Positions 12,441 through 23,291 of a DNA stretch of 64,000 bases are shown here, in pieces (positions within the stretch are counted from its first letter, which is position 1; each line of letters starts with the position of its first letter). Both the position numbers and the translations under genes were made by a program. Where the stretch lies: the NCBI GenBank assembly GCA_037043455.1, contig JAWPHD010003263.1, positions 1 to 64,000 of the forward strand. Reading direction: 5' to 3'. The notes below the pieces were generated by a model. The model saw nothing but the letters and a program-made list of their open reading frames with translations. It was not told the origin of the DNA and made no database searches. Source of the DNA: Cyrtodaria siliqua (lineage: Eukaryota > Mollusca > Bivalvia > Adapedonta > Hiatellidae).

Positions 12441-12853
12441 AAAAATGTTCCCTATCAACTTCCAAACATATCTTAAAAAGGTTGCGCCTTATCCACTATC
12501 AAACTTACTTTAACTAGGTTGTGCAGTGTGGGGAGACATCTGTTTTTCTCAAAAAATCCTCTAGTTTAGCAAGTTATAACTGCCTGCATTAATTGTTCAC
12601 AGCTATAAAAAAAAAAATTAAGAGAAATAATGGGATAAACCATTCATATATCAAACCAGATTTTTGTCTGTTTATGATTTATTAATTCTCTTCAAAACAG
12701 CTTTCATAGCTTTACACATTTAATGCATGCAGTTAAAACATTATTACATTCTACTACAATTATTAATCCATTAATTAAAAATCTGGATATTTGTTAGAAC
12801 TAGTTGTTTAGTAGTTGTTTAGTAAGATCTGGTGAAGTAGGGTCTGATACATA

Positions 12854-14340
12854 CGAGGGATGTACCAAAAGTAATGCACATCGACAGACCTTCAAAAGCA
12901 TGTGCACTTTTACATGGATACTGCTACACATCGGTAGCACTATTTAATACCTACATACTTTTTTACATATGAATGCGTTGTTTGACTGGTTTATAAAATA
13001 ATTGCTATTTCTGTAGTCAGTTGTTGACCACTGTTATCAAAAATGGTTGAGAAACGAGCAGATAATATTGAAGAAATGAGAGCTTATATGAAAGTTCGCT
13101 CTAAACTGGGCATTTCTGTTAAAGAAATTAATCTGCCAAATAACAGCAAAATTACACTACAAAACATTTATCGAAACTCTATCCTGGTGTTTACGTCATA
13201 TAATAATGTATATGTGCCAATTAAAAGGTTTATTCATGGGTTCTTAAAATACCCATGATTGAATATGCATATAATGAATAAGTAACTCTTAATCCGACAC
13301 TCAGTTTTGGGGATTGGCCTGACTGGTTAAATCCTTTTATATTATGTCTATAGAATCTGGATTCTCAAAATATGTGAGTTACATTAGGTTTAGAAACAGC
13401 ATCAGTCTGTTGTAAAATTTGCCTGTTGATGGTGGGATACGGACTTGAAGCAGATCTTTTATGAAACTGAGTAGCATTTTTATGCTATAAGGCATCTTAT
13501 AGTACAGTTGTGCGGTGGACTAAGAAGTCAGTTAAAGATGTTGCAAAATTTGGAATGCCTAAGATTGCACCCTACAAACCTGTAGTATCTAAAGTGAGAG
13601 ATATAATTCAGAATGATGTAAGACACACTGTGCGTGAAATTACATGTTTAGTAGTGGTGTCACAGTTCATTTCTTTAATTTTTGTTGTTGAAAGTTAGGA
13701 AATGTCTTATAGATGGGTACCACACTTTTTAACAAAAATTTGCTAAAACTGTTTCCAAACTATGATGAGAAGAAGTTTACGAATGTGGTAACAGGTGATG
13801 AAACATGGGTTTACTAGTTCAAAAGGTAACTAATAAAGTTTTGGCAACCAACAGCCATGGAAAAAGAGCCCAGGCATTGCCAAAAGAATGCATGTGCCAG
13901 TACAAATTAAGGTGCATCCATCCAAGTTCCATTTATGAAGGGTAAAAGTGTCACGGGAAGGTTCTACCATGATATGTTACTTAATATTTAATAAAAAAAT
14001 AAAAAAAAGGTGTCCACATAAGGGGCTAAAGAATGTTTGTCTGTTAACATGACAATGCACCACCTCATATATCTAAGTTGTTAAGTACATCTTTTGGGAC
14101 AGAAAAAGTAACTGTCCTCTCACATCCCCACATATATTCCCCAGACCTTGCACCCTGCTACTTTTTCCTCTTTCCCATAAATGAAAATGTCTGGTCGCAA
14201 ATATAATATGAGACAAACTCTTGGTTCTGCTGTCCATCAGTGGCTCAAGGGTGTGCCGAGGTCAGCCTAATGTGATGGTTTCTGAAAGTGGATTCACAGA
14301 CTTAAGTTATGCATTTCTAATAATGTAGAATAGGTTGAGG
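12854..14340 (+). pseudogene. Degenerate mariner-family transposon with dead transposase
   Basis: A left terminus typical of mariner elements, 'cgagggatgtaccaaaagta', follows a TA at 12852-12853. A decayed transposase runs from 13043 (MVEKRADNIEEMRAYMKVRS). Fragments follow in shifting frames: VRDIIQNDVRHTVREI near 13590, TGDETWVY near 13790, HDNAPPHIS near 14048 and YSPDLAPCYFFLFP near 14130. The first two catalytic Asp residues of the D,D34D triad are visible (TGDET, HDNAPPH). The third, normally the D of PCDF/PSDY, is Tyr here (PCYF), so the enzyme would be inactive even without the stops and frameshifts. No matching right terminus was found, so the 3' end is lost or eroded. Confidence 0.85.
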
Positions 14341-14384
14341 GATGAACTAAACATTTTGGCATTTTAGTTTGTGTGATGATCTAC

Positions 14385-15231
14385 AGTGTGCATCTGTCTG
14401 TCTGTTCTACAGTGTGCATCTGTCTGTCTGTCCGTCTGTTAGCAATTTTATTAAATCGACATCTCCTCTGAAACCGCTTAATGGATTTTGATGAAACTTC
14501 ATCACAATGTGACTTGGGAGGGCCGTCTCTGATTTATGTTTTTCATGGCCATCCAAGATGGCTGCCATGGCTAAAAGTAGGTCAAATTTAAGGAAATTTC
14601 AAACATCATTTCCTCCGAAACCACTTATTCCATTATTGTGAAATACCATAAACAGGTTCCTTGGGTTGGCCTCTATCAAGTTTGTGTTCTTCGTTATCGT
14701 CGAATAATCAAACTGCCACGGCGACCCAAAGTTTACATAGGGTTATATAGAAAAAGGCTAAAAATGACATCTTCTTTGAAACCGCTTGAAGGATTTTCAT
14801 GAAACTTCATTACAATGATCCCCTCAGATTTATGTTTTTCGCGGCCGCCAGTCATCCAAGATGGTCACCATGGCTAAAATTAGGTCAAATTTAAGGAAAT
14901 TTCGAAACGACATCTCTGAAACCACGTATTCCATTCTTGTAAAATATCATAAACATGTTCCTTGGGTTGGCCTCTATCAAGTTTGTGTTTTTTGCTATCG
15001 TCGAATAATCAAAATGGCCGCCACAGCGACCCAAAGTTTACATAGAGTTATATAGGAAAACATTAAAAATGACATCTTCTTTGAAACCGCTTGAAGGATT
15101 TTGATATAACTTCATTACAATGATCTTTAGGATAGTCCCCCTCAGATTTATGTTTTTCGCGGCCGCCAGTCATCCAAGATGGCCACCATGGCTAAAATTA
15201 GGTCAAATTTAAGGAAATTTTAAACGACATG
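14385..15231 (+). mobile_element. Tandem-core element (~305-bp cores), left arm of inverted repeat
   Basis: About two and a half ~305-bp cores with 'tcctctgaaaccgcttaatg', 'catccaagatggc', 'ccttgggttggcctctatca' and 'aaagtttacatag'. They follow a (TCTG)n microsatellite at 14392-14440. The distal ~485 bp pairs with 15235-15720 in reverse orientation. Confidence 0.7.
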
Positions 15232-15234
15232 TCG

Positions 15235-15720
15235 GAGATGTCGTTTGAAATTTCGTTAAATTTGACCTAGTTTTAGAAATGGTGGCCATCTTGGATGACT
15301 GGCAGCCGCGAAAAAAACGAATCTGAGAGGGACTATCCAAAATATCAGGGTGATTAAGTTTCATCAAAATTGTTCAAGAGGTTTCAGAGAAGATGTCATT
15401 TTTAACCTTTTCCTATATAACTCTATGTAAACTTTGGGTCGCTGTGGTGGCCATTTTGATTATTCGACAATAGAGATAAACACAAACTTGATAGAGGCCA
15501 ACCCAAGGAACATGTATATGATATTTCACAAGAATGGAATCAGTGGTTTCGGAGGAGATGTTGTTTGAAATTTACTTAAACTTGACCTAGTTTTAGCCAT
15601 CGTGGCCATCTTGGATGACTGGCAGCTGCAAAAAACACAAATCTGAGAGGGACTATCCCAAAGATCATTGTGATTTAAGCTTCATCAAAATCCTTCAAGC
15701 AGTTTCAGAGAAGATGTCAT
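15235..15720 (-). mobile_element. Right arm of inverted repeat (same core, reversed)
   Basis: Reverse complement of the preceding core array. It starts 'agatgtcgtttgaaatttcg' opposite 'gaaattttaaacgacat', and continues through 'aagatgtcatttttaacc' and 'ttggatgactggcag'. The symmetry axis is at about 15230-15234. Confidence 0.8.
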
Positions 15721-15723
15721 TTT

Positions 15724-16812
15724 TAGCTCTACTGGCCAAAGGCGACCTTATGCGATCACTTTTCGTCCGTCGTCCGTCTGTCTGTCTGTCTGTCTGTCTG
15801 TCTGTTAGCACTTTTATAAAATCGACATCTCCTCTGAAACCGCTTGAAGGATTTTGATGAAACTTCATCACAATGTTACTTGGGAGGGCCCCTCTCAGAT
15901 TTGTGTTTTTCGCGGCAGCCAAGATGGCCGCTATGTCTAGAACTAGGTCAAATTTAAGGAAATTTCAAACGACATCATTCCATTCTTGTGAAATATCATA
16001 AACATGTTCCTTGGGTTAGCCTTGATGAAGTTTGTGTTTTTCGTTATTGTCGAATAATAAAAATGGCCGCCACAGCGATCCAAAGTTTACATAGAGTTAT
16101 ATAGGAAAAGGCTAAAAATAACTTCTTTTCTGAAACCGCTTGAAGGATTTTGATGAAACTTCATTACAATTGTGTTTTTCGCGTCTGCCAGTCATCAAAG
16201 ATGGCCACCATGGCTAAAATTAGGTCAAATTTAAGGAAATTTCAAACAACATCTCCGAAACCACTTATTCCATTCTTGTGAAACATCATAAACAAGTTCC
16301 TTGGGTTAACCTCTATCAAGTTTGTGTTTTTTCGTAATATCGAATAATCAAAATGGCCGCCACAGTGACCCAAAGTTTACATAGAGTCATATAGGAAAAT
16401 GTTAAAAATGACATCTACCCTGAAACCGCTTGAAGGATTTTGATGAAACTTAATCACAATGGTCTTTGGGTTAGTCCCCCTCAGATTTTAATTTTTGGGG
16501 CCTCCAGTCATCCATGATGGCCACCATAGCTAAACTTAGGTCAAATTTAGGGACATTTATCAAACGACGTATTACCACTTATTCCATTCTAGTTAAATAT
16601 CATATACATGGTCCCGTTGTTGGCCTCTATCAAGTGTGTGTTTTTCGTTGTCGTCAAATATTCAAAATGGCCGCCACGATAACCCAAAGTTTACATAGAG
16701 TTATATATAGGAAACATGTTTCTTGGGTTGGCCTCTATCATGTTTATGTTTTTGATCACATCATACCATGCAGTAGGGCGTCTACAGGCCCACTTGGGCC
16801 TCTTGTTTTCTA
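15724..16812 (+). mobile_element. Pearl/HINE-like element with ~305-bp cores, complete ends
   Basis: It starts 'agctctactggcc', followed by 'ttcgtccgtcgtccgtctg' and (TCTG)n. Three to four cores of the same family as 14385-15231 follow. It ends 'cagtagggcgtctacaggcc' and 'cttgggcctcttgtt'. The ends match those of the otherwise different element at 54941-56549. Confidence 0.7.
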
Positions 16813-16874
16813 ATTCATATACATTCATCTGATTCACCTATAACTATGACAGTCTATTAAAACATTTTAGAACT

Positions 16875-17120
16875 CTTTTTTTGTTTAGAATTTGCCATAT
16901 CAAAAAGTCAAGAAACTCATTACTTTATGAGTGATGCAAACAATTCAAATATCCTGTTTCATACAAAATAAAACACTGTTTTCTAAAAACATATTTTCAC
17001 CTCGCTTTGTTCTGACACACTGAGTTTCTTATTTTAAAGAAAATATATTTGAAGGTCTTGCTTTTTTTTTGGAGTAATGTGTTTCTTGATTTTCTGATAT
17101 GGCAAATTCTAAACAAAAAG
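16875..17120. mobile_element. MITE candidate with ~48-bp terminal inverted repeats
   Basis: Left arm 16875-16924 ('gtttagaatttgccatatca') pairs with right arm 17073-17120 ('tgatatggcaaattctaaac') across nearly 50 bases with a few mismatches. About 150 bp of AT-rich non-coding DNA lies between them. A target-site duplication is not clear. Confidence 0.75.
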
Positions 17121-17282
17121 TAATTCTAAATTGATTTAATAGACATAATTATGCATTACATATGTGTATGACATTTAACTTAAACATTTTAATTTCATTT
17201 TAAATACATATGTTGGTTACATGTTGGTTTCTAATTACGTGGAGCTTATACAGTAAATTATGTCAAGTTGAACACAGTCTCT

Positions 17283-19664
17283 CTATCGTTGGAATTTATT
17301 GTGAATACTTAATTGTTTGTCAGCTCCTTTTGTCCTAACCTTTATGTTCAAGTTTCCTAGTTTCCGGTTAAACACCACCAATGAGCTTGTCAACACTTCA
17401 AACCTTGCACAAGATTTAATATATTTTATTGCTGCTACAACCTTCTCTGGTGGTGTGATTTGTAGTTTCCAGATGGCAACTTTCACCAAGCGATCAGTTT
17501 GTGGTATACTGTCCACAAATCTGCACAGTGTTTCAAATGGCATTTGTACATTATACAAGTTAATATTTTCAAGATTCTTCATCCTGGGTGACAACTTTAA
17601 TTCTGTTTCACCAAAGTCTATTTCGTGAAGTGATATTTCTAACATTCGCTAGTGTAAGCAGACATTCTACAAGAGCTTCAATTACTTCAGTGTCACTAAA
17701 CATATGTTGGTCGTAAACAAACTGGTTAATATATACTGTTTGCAAATTTGGTACACCTTGGAGACATTTCAGTAACGGTACCATGCTTTTTAACTTGTAT
17801 AATTTGCAGTGCCGTAATTGTGATGTGTTCTTTAGAGTTCTCCCTTGCAGATTTAAACTTAGATCTTCTAGTTTGTTGTTGGTTTGATAAATCTAAAGGA
17901 CATCTGCAATCATGTCCACAGTCGGTGCACACCAAATTTAAAAGACATAGCTATATCAGTCCTACTGCCTGTGTTAAATGTGCCATCAAAGTTTCAAGTT
18001 GATTGTGATTCAGTCTTATATTGCAAAACTAGACACTTTTCAAGTTGTTTACAGTTGGTATGAAAGTAGAAAAATTCTCAGCTGGTAGTTTTGACATATC
18101 CAATATTTCGTCAGTCCACAACTGTAATATAAATAATGTTTCCTTTGATTTGTGCAGTAGAGAAAATATAGTGTCTGCACTTGTTGAAACATTTCCATTA
18201 ATTGTTAATTTCTGCAGTGAGGAAATCTGCTTTAGAATTTTGCAGAGTTCACTTTGCATCCCTTGGAACATTAACAAGTCAACTGATTTGATGTTGCATA
18301 TGTTTGTTGGCATCAGCTGTTCCCAGAAGCATCTTAGAAGTTTAGGGTCAAAGCCATCCAAGCCAACTTTTATAGAAATGTCTTCTAGTTTCGCAACAGG
18401 TCTCATGTAACCATTGTTTAAACCTTCATTCGTACAATCTACCATGAGTTGAAATATGTAAGATACTGTACACTGCAAATAATCATTTTCCATTTCAGTA
18501 TGTTTTCTATACTTGTATGTACTGTGGTAATATTCAAACATGCCATAGACATTATTGGGATACACTGTGTATTCAATACATTGTCTGTACTTGTGTGTAA
18601 TAGGGGATGCCACCTCCCAGTTGTGTTCTGATAGTTTGTGGACAATCTCGGGATTCATTCCACTGATAAACACACACACTTTCGACATCTCAAACACTTT
18701 GTCTACAGAGTTACAGATCTGACGTAAGTTGTCAACTATCTTATGAGAAGGATCAGAACTCATAGATACAAAAACAGAAGCTAAAAACTCTTGAAAAGTT
18801 TTGTGTAAGAATGATAAGCTTTTCATTTGTGATGTGAAACCTTTTATTACTTTGCTTTGTGTCAGCATTCCAATTTTGAGACAGAAATGTATCTCTGTTT
18901 TGGACATTCCATGTAGCTCGGCTTTCAAAGACAAGTGTTGATTCCTGTTTTTGATCAAACAGTGTTTCAAATGCAAGTCTACCAAGTGAACATATTAGTT
19001 GTCCAAATTCTAGACATTTTGTTGCTTTATCAAAGCACTTTGGAAGTATATTTTTTACCCCTTTCCATTCTTCCTTCATTTTGGAGATGTCCTCACTTTG
19101 TGCTTGGCGTTTCTCTGCCAGTTCAAACAATAGATTAATCATACCACTGTATATAGTGCATTGCGAATCTCCCAAAGGTTTCCCATCATGCCAGAGACAA
19201 TTGAGTTGCTTTAATATGATGGGTATAATTCTGAAATGCTCCAAGTACTTCTCTTTTAGCAACTGGATGAACTCAATGCAGTCGAATTTGAATGAAGCCC
19301 TTGTAAAATCCTGTTTTGTATTAAGAATGTCAATTACAGATCTGATCAGCTTCTCAGATGAAGCATCATCAAGTCCGACATGTTCAATATGTTGATCAAT
19401 CTCTGAAGTCTTCAGTCTAAGAACTTCAAGTTTCCACGGGCGACTTGTGGTGACTATTGTGCTTTTATTCATGACGTTTCTACTGGGAAGTCCCGCATTT
19501 ATTACGGGAGATTTTTGAAGATGATGTTTTGGCGGAGTCCACTCATCGAGGCCGTCCAAGATGATGAGACAGTTAGCAGATTCTTTGTAAAGTAACGAGG
19601 ATAATAGGTTGTCTTGGGCAGGGTCTTGCAGCAACTGAGTTCTGATCATCGTCTGCCTTAACCG
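17283..19664 (-). pseudogene. NACHT-LRR receptor-like pseudogene, distal NACHT and LRR exon
   Basis: Read on the minus strand from an AG acceptor at 19665-19667. The first part contains the Walker B block CLIILDGLDEW and the sensor segment TIVTTSRPWKLE of a NACHT ATPase, then SLGRLAFETLFD. At about 18925 the frame shifts by one base in a short A run: the frame ending TLVFES breaks off and GMSKTEIHFCLKIGMLTQSK, then LSFLHKTFQEFLAS, continue in another frame. Leucine-rich repeat-like sequence follows. There is an in-frame TAG at 18029, another TAG near 17950, a shift into KLEDLSLNLQGRTLKNTSQL, and a further shift near 17645 into KNLENINLYNVQMPFETLCR. Several independent lesions make this a pseudogene. 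Such proteins act as innate-immune-type receptors in bivalves. The family is inferred from motif order, not from a search. Confidence 0.85.
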
Positions 19665-19691
19665 CTAAAAATTAACTGTCCTATATATCCT

Positions 19692-19985
19692 AAAATGTGC
19701 TGAAAATGACATAAAACACTATCCATCTAACCAACCAACCAACCAACCAAACTTGGACAATGTTTATGGGCAAAATATTCGGTTAAGTTTGATAACCAGC
19801 CAGATTGCACCAGTAATACTTGAGTTGTCAGGAAAAATGGTTGTAATTGACAATGTTCAAACACTTATTGATTCTGATAGATATCTAACCAAACTTGAAC
19901 ATAGTGCTTATGGGCAAAATATCATTGTCAAGTGTGGTAACCAGCCAGATTGCATCAGTAATGCTGAATTAATGGACACAAGCCT
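19692..19985. repeat. (CCAA)n and two dispersed-repeat cores in place of a P-loop exon
   Basis: After a short (CCAA)n run (19728-19750) come two ~145-bp units with 'tatgggcaaaatat' and 'aaccagccagattgca'. These are related to the cores at 55000-59000 ('aaccagccagatcggac'). No Walker A motif is present here on either strand, although a P-loop exon would be expected between the two flanking pseudogene exons. Confidence 0.6.
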
Positions 19986-19991
19986 GTTTAC

Positions 19992-20058
19992 CTCTTAAAG
20001 CCTCTTCTCGTATTTTCCTTTCATCTTCTGCAGTTACTGTTAATGAACCTGTCTTTAT
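19992..20058 (-). pseudogene. Pseudogene exon: linker before NACHT
   Basis: A 67-nt exon on the minus strand between an acceptor (tttccag) and the donor GTAAAC, reading IKTGSLTVTAEDERKIREEA and ending in phase 1. It fits the charged linker between the N-terminal region and the NACHT domain. Its phase matches neither the exon before it (20887-21008 ends in phase 2) nor the NACHT exon after it (starts in phase 0). At least one exon on each side is missing or unrecognised. Confidence 0.5.
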
Positions 20059-20886
20059 CTGGAAACAAAAGTACACATACATGTAAAACCTGATATCTAC
20101 TCAAGCTGCTTACCTCTATATTATTTTTGATAAATTTAATAAATGTTAAACCAACATTTTTAAATACTTCCAACAGATTTAAGAAGGAATATTATCATGC
20201 TTCCAATTTTCATGTTGAAAAAAGTAATACCGTTAATTGTTAACACAAATTTGTGTAATTTTATGATTATATTTATTTGTATAGAGTTATTAACTGTAAT
20301 TAAATATGCATGTGTAAACTTGGCAGAATGACCCACACATTGAGTTAAAGGACTTGTGATAAATATGTATGGGCTTTGGCATAGTTTAACTTGCATCAAC
20401 TCCATAAAATAACAAATTGAATCCTTATAATTTCAAACTTGGATTGACAATGACCTTTTTAAGATTAGGAAACCCATGTAAACTTTCATTCAATGAAATA
20501 AATATGAGGTTGGAATTACACAGTTTACTTCCGGTTGATGCGAAAAACAAGCAGTGGACTGACCTGTTATTTCAACTTGGAACTGCTACTGTATAACTAA
20601 AAATGCATGTGTGTATTAAAATTGAAATTAAAATGGTTTTAAATAGTTTCATGACATTAAATTGTAAATCTTCTAACTTTAAAATGACAGCAAGACACCT
20701 AAAATGATTCCAGATCTATAATTTTAAATGTACCTTATTTCCTTTTTTTTTTTTTACAATTTATAAGAGCCCGGGGGCTACTATTAGGGGAAAAACAGTA
20801 TGCAATAGTATGCAATAGTCAAGCATAGTATCAATAACTTGAGGTTCGCAGATGAGAAATTCCAATTCTCTGCTATTTAGACTTAC
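20059..20886. other. AT-rich stretch between pseudogene exons
   Basis: No exon is supported on either strand. A good donor-like site on the minus strand (AACAG|GTCAGT, about 20545-20560) has no open frame before it. Confidence 0.5.
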
Positions 20887-21008
20887 CTGTTTGAGCTTCG
20901 TTTTGGATCTGGTAGTAGATGTATCATCAGATCAATGTACGAATTTAGCATTGCTTCAGATAGTTGAAACGTAGATGAATGAAGAATGTCATTACGATTT
21001 TTTCGTGC
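20887..21008 (-). pseudogene. Pseudogene exon: helical region after Cys-rich domain
   Basis: A 122-nt exon on the minus strand between acceptor 'tcaaaag' and consensus donor GTAAGT. It reads ARKNRNDILHSSTFQLSEAM and ends MIHLLPDPKRSSN. It joins in phase 0 to the 21517 exon. The motif order R..RNDILHS...Y...MI.LL.DPK is one I associate with the segment preceding the NACHT in bivalve receptor-like proteins. This piece is itself undamaged. Confidence 0.65.
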
Positions 21009-21189
21009 CTTTTGAAAAAACAATCATAATGATAAAGTTAATAAGACTGGAATTTTATATTGATAACTGTAGCAATGTTTGCAAAAACGTGTGTGTGTAG
21101 GTATACAGCAGAGGGAAATCTTTCAAAGACTCTGGTAGCCTCTGAATCCAAAGAGCACCAGTTTGAGTGTCACCGATACAAATAAGATA

Positions 21190-21440
21190 TGTTAATGAGC
21201 CTTTAAACAATAATTCAGTTTCAGTTCTCTATAAGTACAATGCCTACAAAAGTTCATAACTATAATGCCTACAAATATTCATTATTATATGGTACAGTTT
21301 CAGTTTCAGTTCTCTGTACAATGCCTACAAAAGTTTTTAAATATAACGTCTACAAATATTCATTATTATATGGTACAGTGTCAGTTCTCTGCACAATGCC
21401 TACAAAAGTTCGTAAATATAACGCAAATTTAAAAGTTGTT
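21190..21440. repeat. Short tandem repeat, ~75-85 bp, three copies
   Basis: Units built on 'cagtttcagttctctgtaca', 'atgcctacaaaagtt' and 'acaaatattcattattatat'. They lie in an intron of the antisense pseudogene. Confidence 0.8.
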
Positions 21441-21516
21441 TTCTTGTAATTTTATAAGTAACAAAACTGCAGAAGATGAACAACATTATGTTTGAAAACT
21501 ACCGGCAGAAACCTAC

Positions 21517-22140
21517 CCGACAGAATACATTACTTTGCAGTGATAGATTCTCTGCCACTTTGTTCTGGAATTCTTTGAGATTGATAATCACACTGAGGAG
21601 CCCCGTTACGTCTGTGTCAACAGCGACAAGTACCGCTCTGTAATCATCTGTCGGTATGTAACATTTGGCTACCTCCCATCTGTCTCTGCACCAGTCTCTA
21701 GCATCTGTATTAAGCCAGGAAGGGCTTCGATATCTGTGACTTTTTGTGATGCGGTCGAATATTTCATCACAAATTCCCACCGGGCATGGTCTGTTCATCT
21801 TGGATGGATCATGGTTGTCATGGTAATTACAAACCCCACTTCTGATAGTGCAGACTCCCCTTGTTGGACAAGGCAGGACATTTTGTGTTGTACAGATGTA
21901 ACATATGCTGCCAACTCGCAAACCCTTTACTTGACAGATATCGGTCAGAAGTTTTTGATGGAATGTCCGGACTTGGGCATCAACAAAATGCTCAATACCA
22001 TCCTTAGTGCATTTGAGGCCAAGACCTGCCTTGACCCATCCTTAGTGCATTTGAGGCCAAGACCTGCCTTGACCCAGTTTCTGTATTCTGGATCAATCAG
22101 TGTTGATTGGAGGCTTGCAGCCATGGTTGTTCGTCTGTTG
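21517..22140 (-). pseudogene. Pseudogene exon: Cys-rich N-terminal domain, broken by a 38-bp duplication
   Basis: Minus-strand open region starting after an in-frame TAG (which could double as an acceptor AG) at 22141-22143. It contains PINTDPEYRNWVKAGLGLKC, a Cys-rich stretch (CYICTTQNVLPCPTRGVC, then CPVGICDEIFDRI), and PSWLNTDARDWCRDRWEVAK followed by TDVTGLLSVIINLKEFQNK. It ends at a strong donor GTAGGT (21516-21511). A perfect 38-bp tandem duplication at 21999-22074 shifts the frame between the YRNW part and the Cys-rich part. This layout (W.K.GLGL..TK.GI..FV, a Cys cluster, then P.W.NTD...W....WE.AKC) is familiar to me from bivalve proteins. I cannot name a domain with certainty. Confidence 0.65.
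21999..22074. repeat. Perfect 38-bp tandem duplication
   Basis: Two identical consecutive copies (21999-22036 and 22037-22074) beginning 'catccttagtgcatttgagg'. 38 is not a multiple of three, so the host exon is frameshifted. The perfect identity suggests a recent event. Confidence 0.95.
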
Positions 22141-22143
22141 CTA

Positions 22144-23290
22144 TGTTACAGTTGGGCTATTATTTCGATATTCCATTTTCATTATCTGTCAAAAAAAAAA
22201 AACTTCCTGGATTCAGTGAATATACACAGCATGTGTTTTTGCTCATTAAAATAAATGAATGTATTTTTTATGGTTATAGACATAAATTTATAGGACAACT
22301 TCTGTGGGCATGGTGTAATATCTGGTAGCCTATAACATTGAGCTTGTCTTTTTTTACAGGGTGTGTGATGTGATTAATGTGACACTTTTCATAGAAAATC
22401 AGTTGAGTTTAGTCGGAGCCATTATGCTGATAAATTTACAATTTCTTTGATTATGTTCTTCTTTGTATACACCTAGTCAGTACAAAAGGTTCATGGCCAG
22501 TGCTATCTGTCCGATGTGTGACGGTTTTTATAAAATTATTGTGAAATTTAAATCAACTAGAAACTTATCTTTAAAATTTTGATGGTTTATAGATTCTAGT
22601 ACAACGATCATCGGAGGGTTGTTTGTTTACTTATTGGTATCTCTGAAGCAGTCATGCAGATGAATTCATAATTAGTCGAATACAACCATATAACCTTGTA
22701 TAAAGTGTTTAAACCTGTAATCTTCCTCCCTTTATCTTGATATTCCTGACAGTTTTAGAAATTTGAAATTTTTTTAGCTGTTAAGATTGCGGCTCTTATT
22801 TGCAGGTAAACCAAGACTGACATAATTATTTTTGCAATGCTAGATAAAGATGATCCTGTCTAATTTTGTGTTATATTATATCATCAACCTCATCTACCAA
22901 AATTGTTGCCTCATTTCAAGTTATATTCATTTGCGTGTGCACTGACTGGTTGTAAGCATATGCTTATGAATCAAGAGATACCTTTCTAGTTTGCTCCATA
23001 AGGTCACTATCAAGAAACTGCTAGATTCTCATCCTAATTTTAGTAAATTTTGCAGTGGGGGTATTTTCTTTGATCCAAAAATTGCTGTCATTTTATGAAA
23101 ATTGAGGTCCAAAGGCAATAACAATTTTGGGAGAAGCCTCAAAGAAATCTGGGTGGGAGGGGATGAGAATCTAGAATGTTTCTTTTTGTGGCCTAAAACA
23201 GTGTGAACTTGTTTGGAGATAATGTCCCAGAGCTCATCACATAACTTTACTAATGTTGTGAATTAGAAATAACTCACATAACTTTACCAG
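22144..23290 (+). other. Intron of PLC-beta, no feature seen
   Basis: AT-rich, with no exon or repeat array recognised. A promoter for the antisense pseudogene would be expected in this stretch but cannot be shown. Confidence 0.5.
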
Positions 23291-23291
23291 T

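Noticed and set aside
20545..20760. Possible extra exon of the antisense pseudogene before a good donor-like site
   Set aside because: All three minus-strand frames are closed just before the site.
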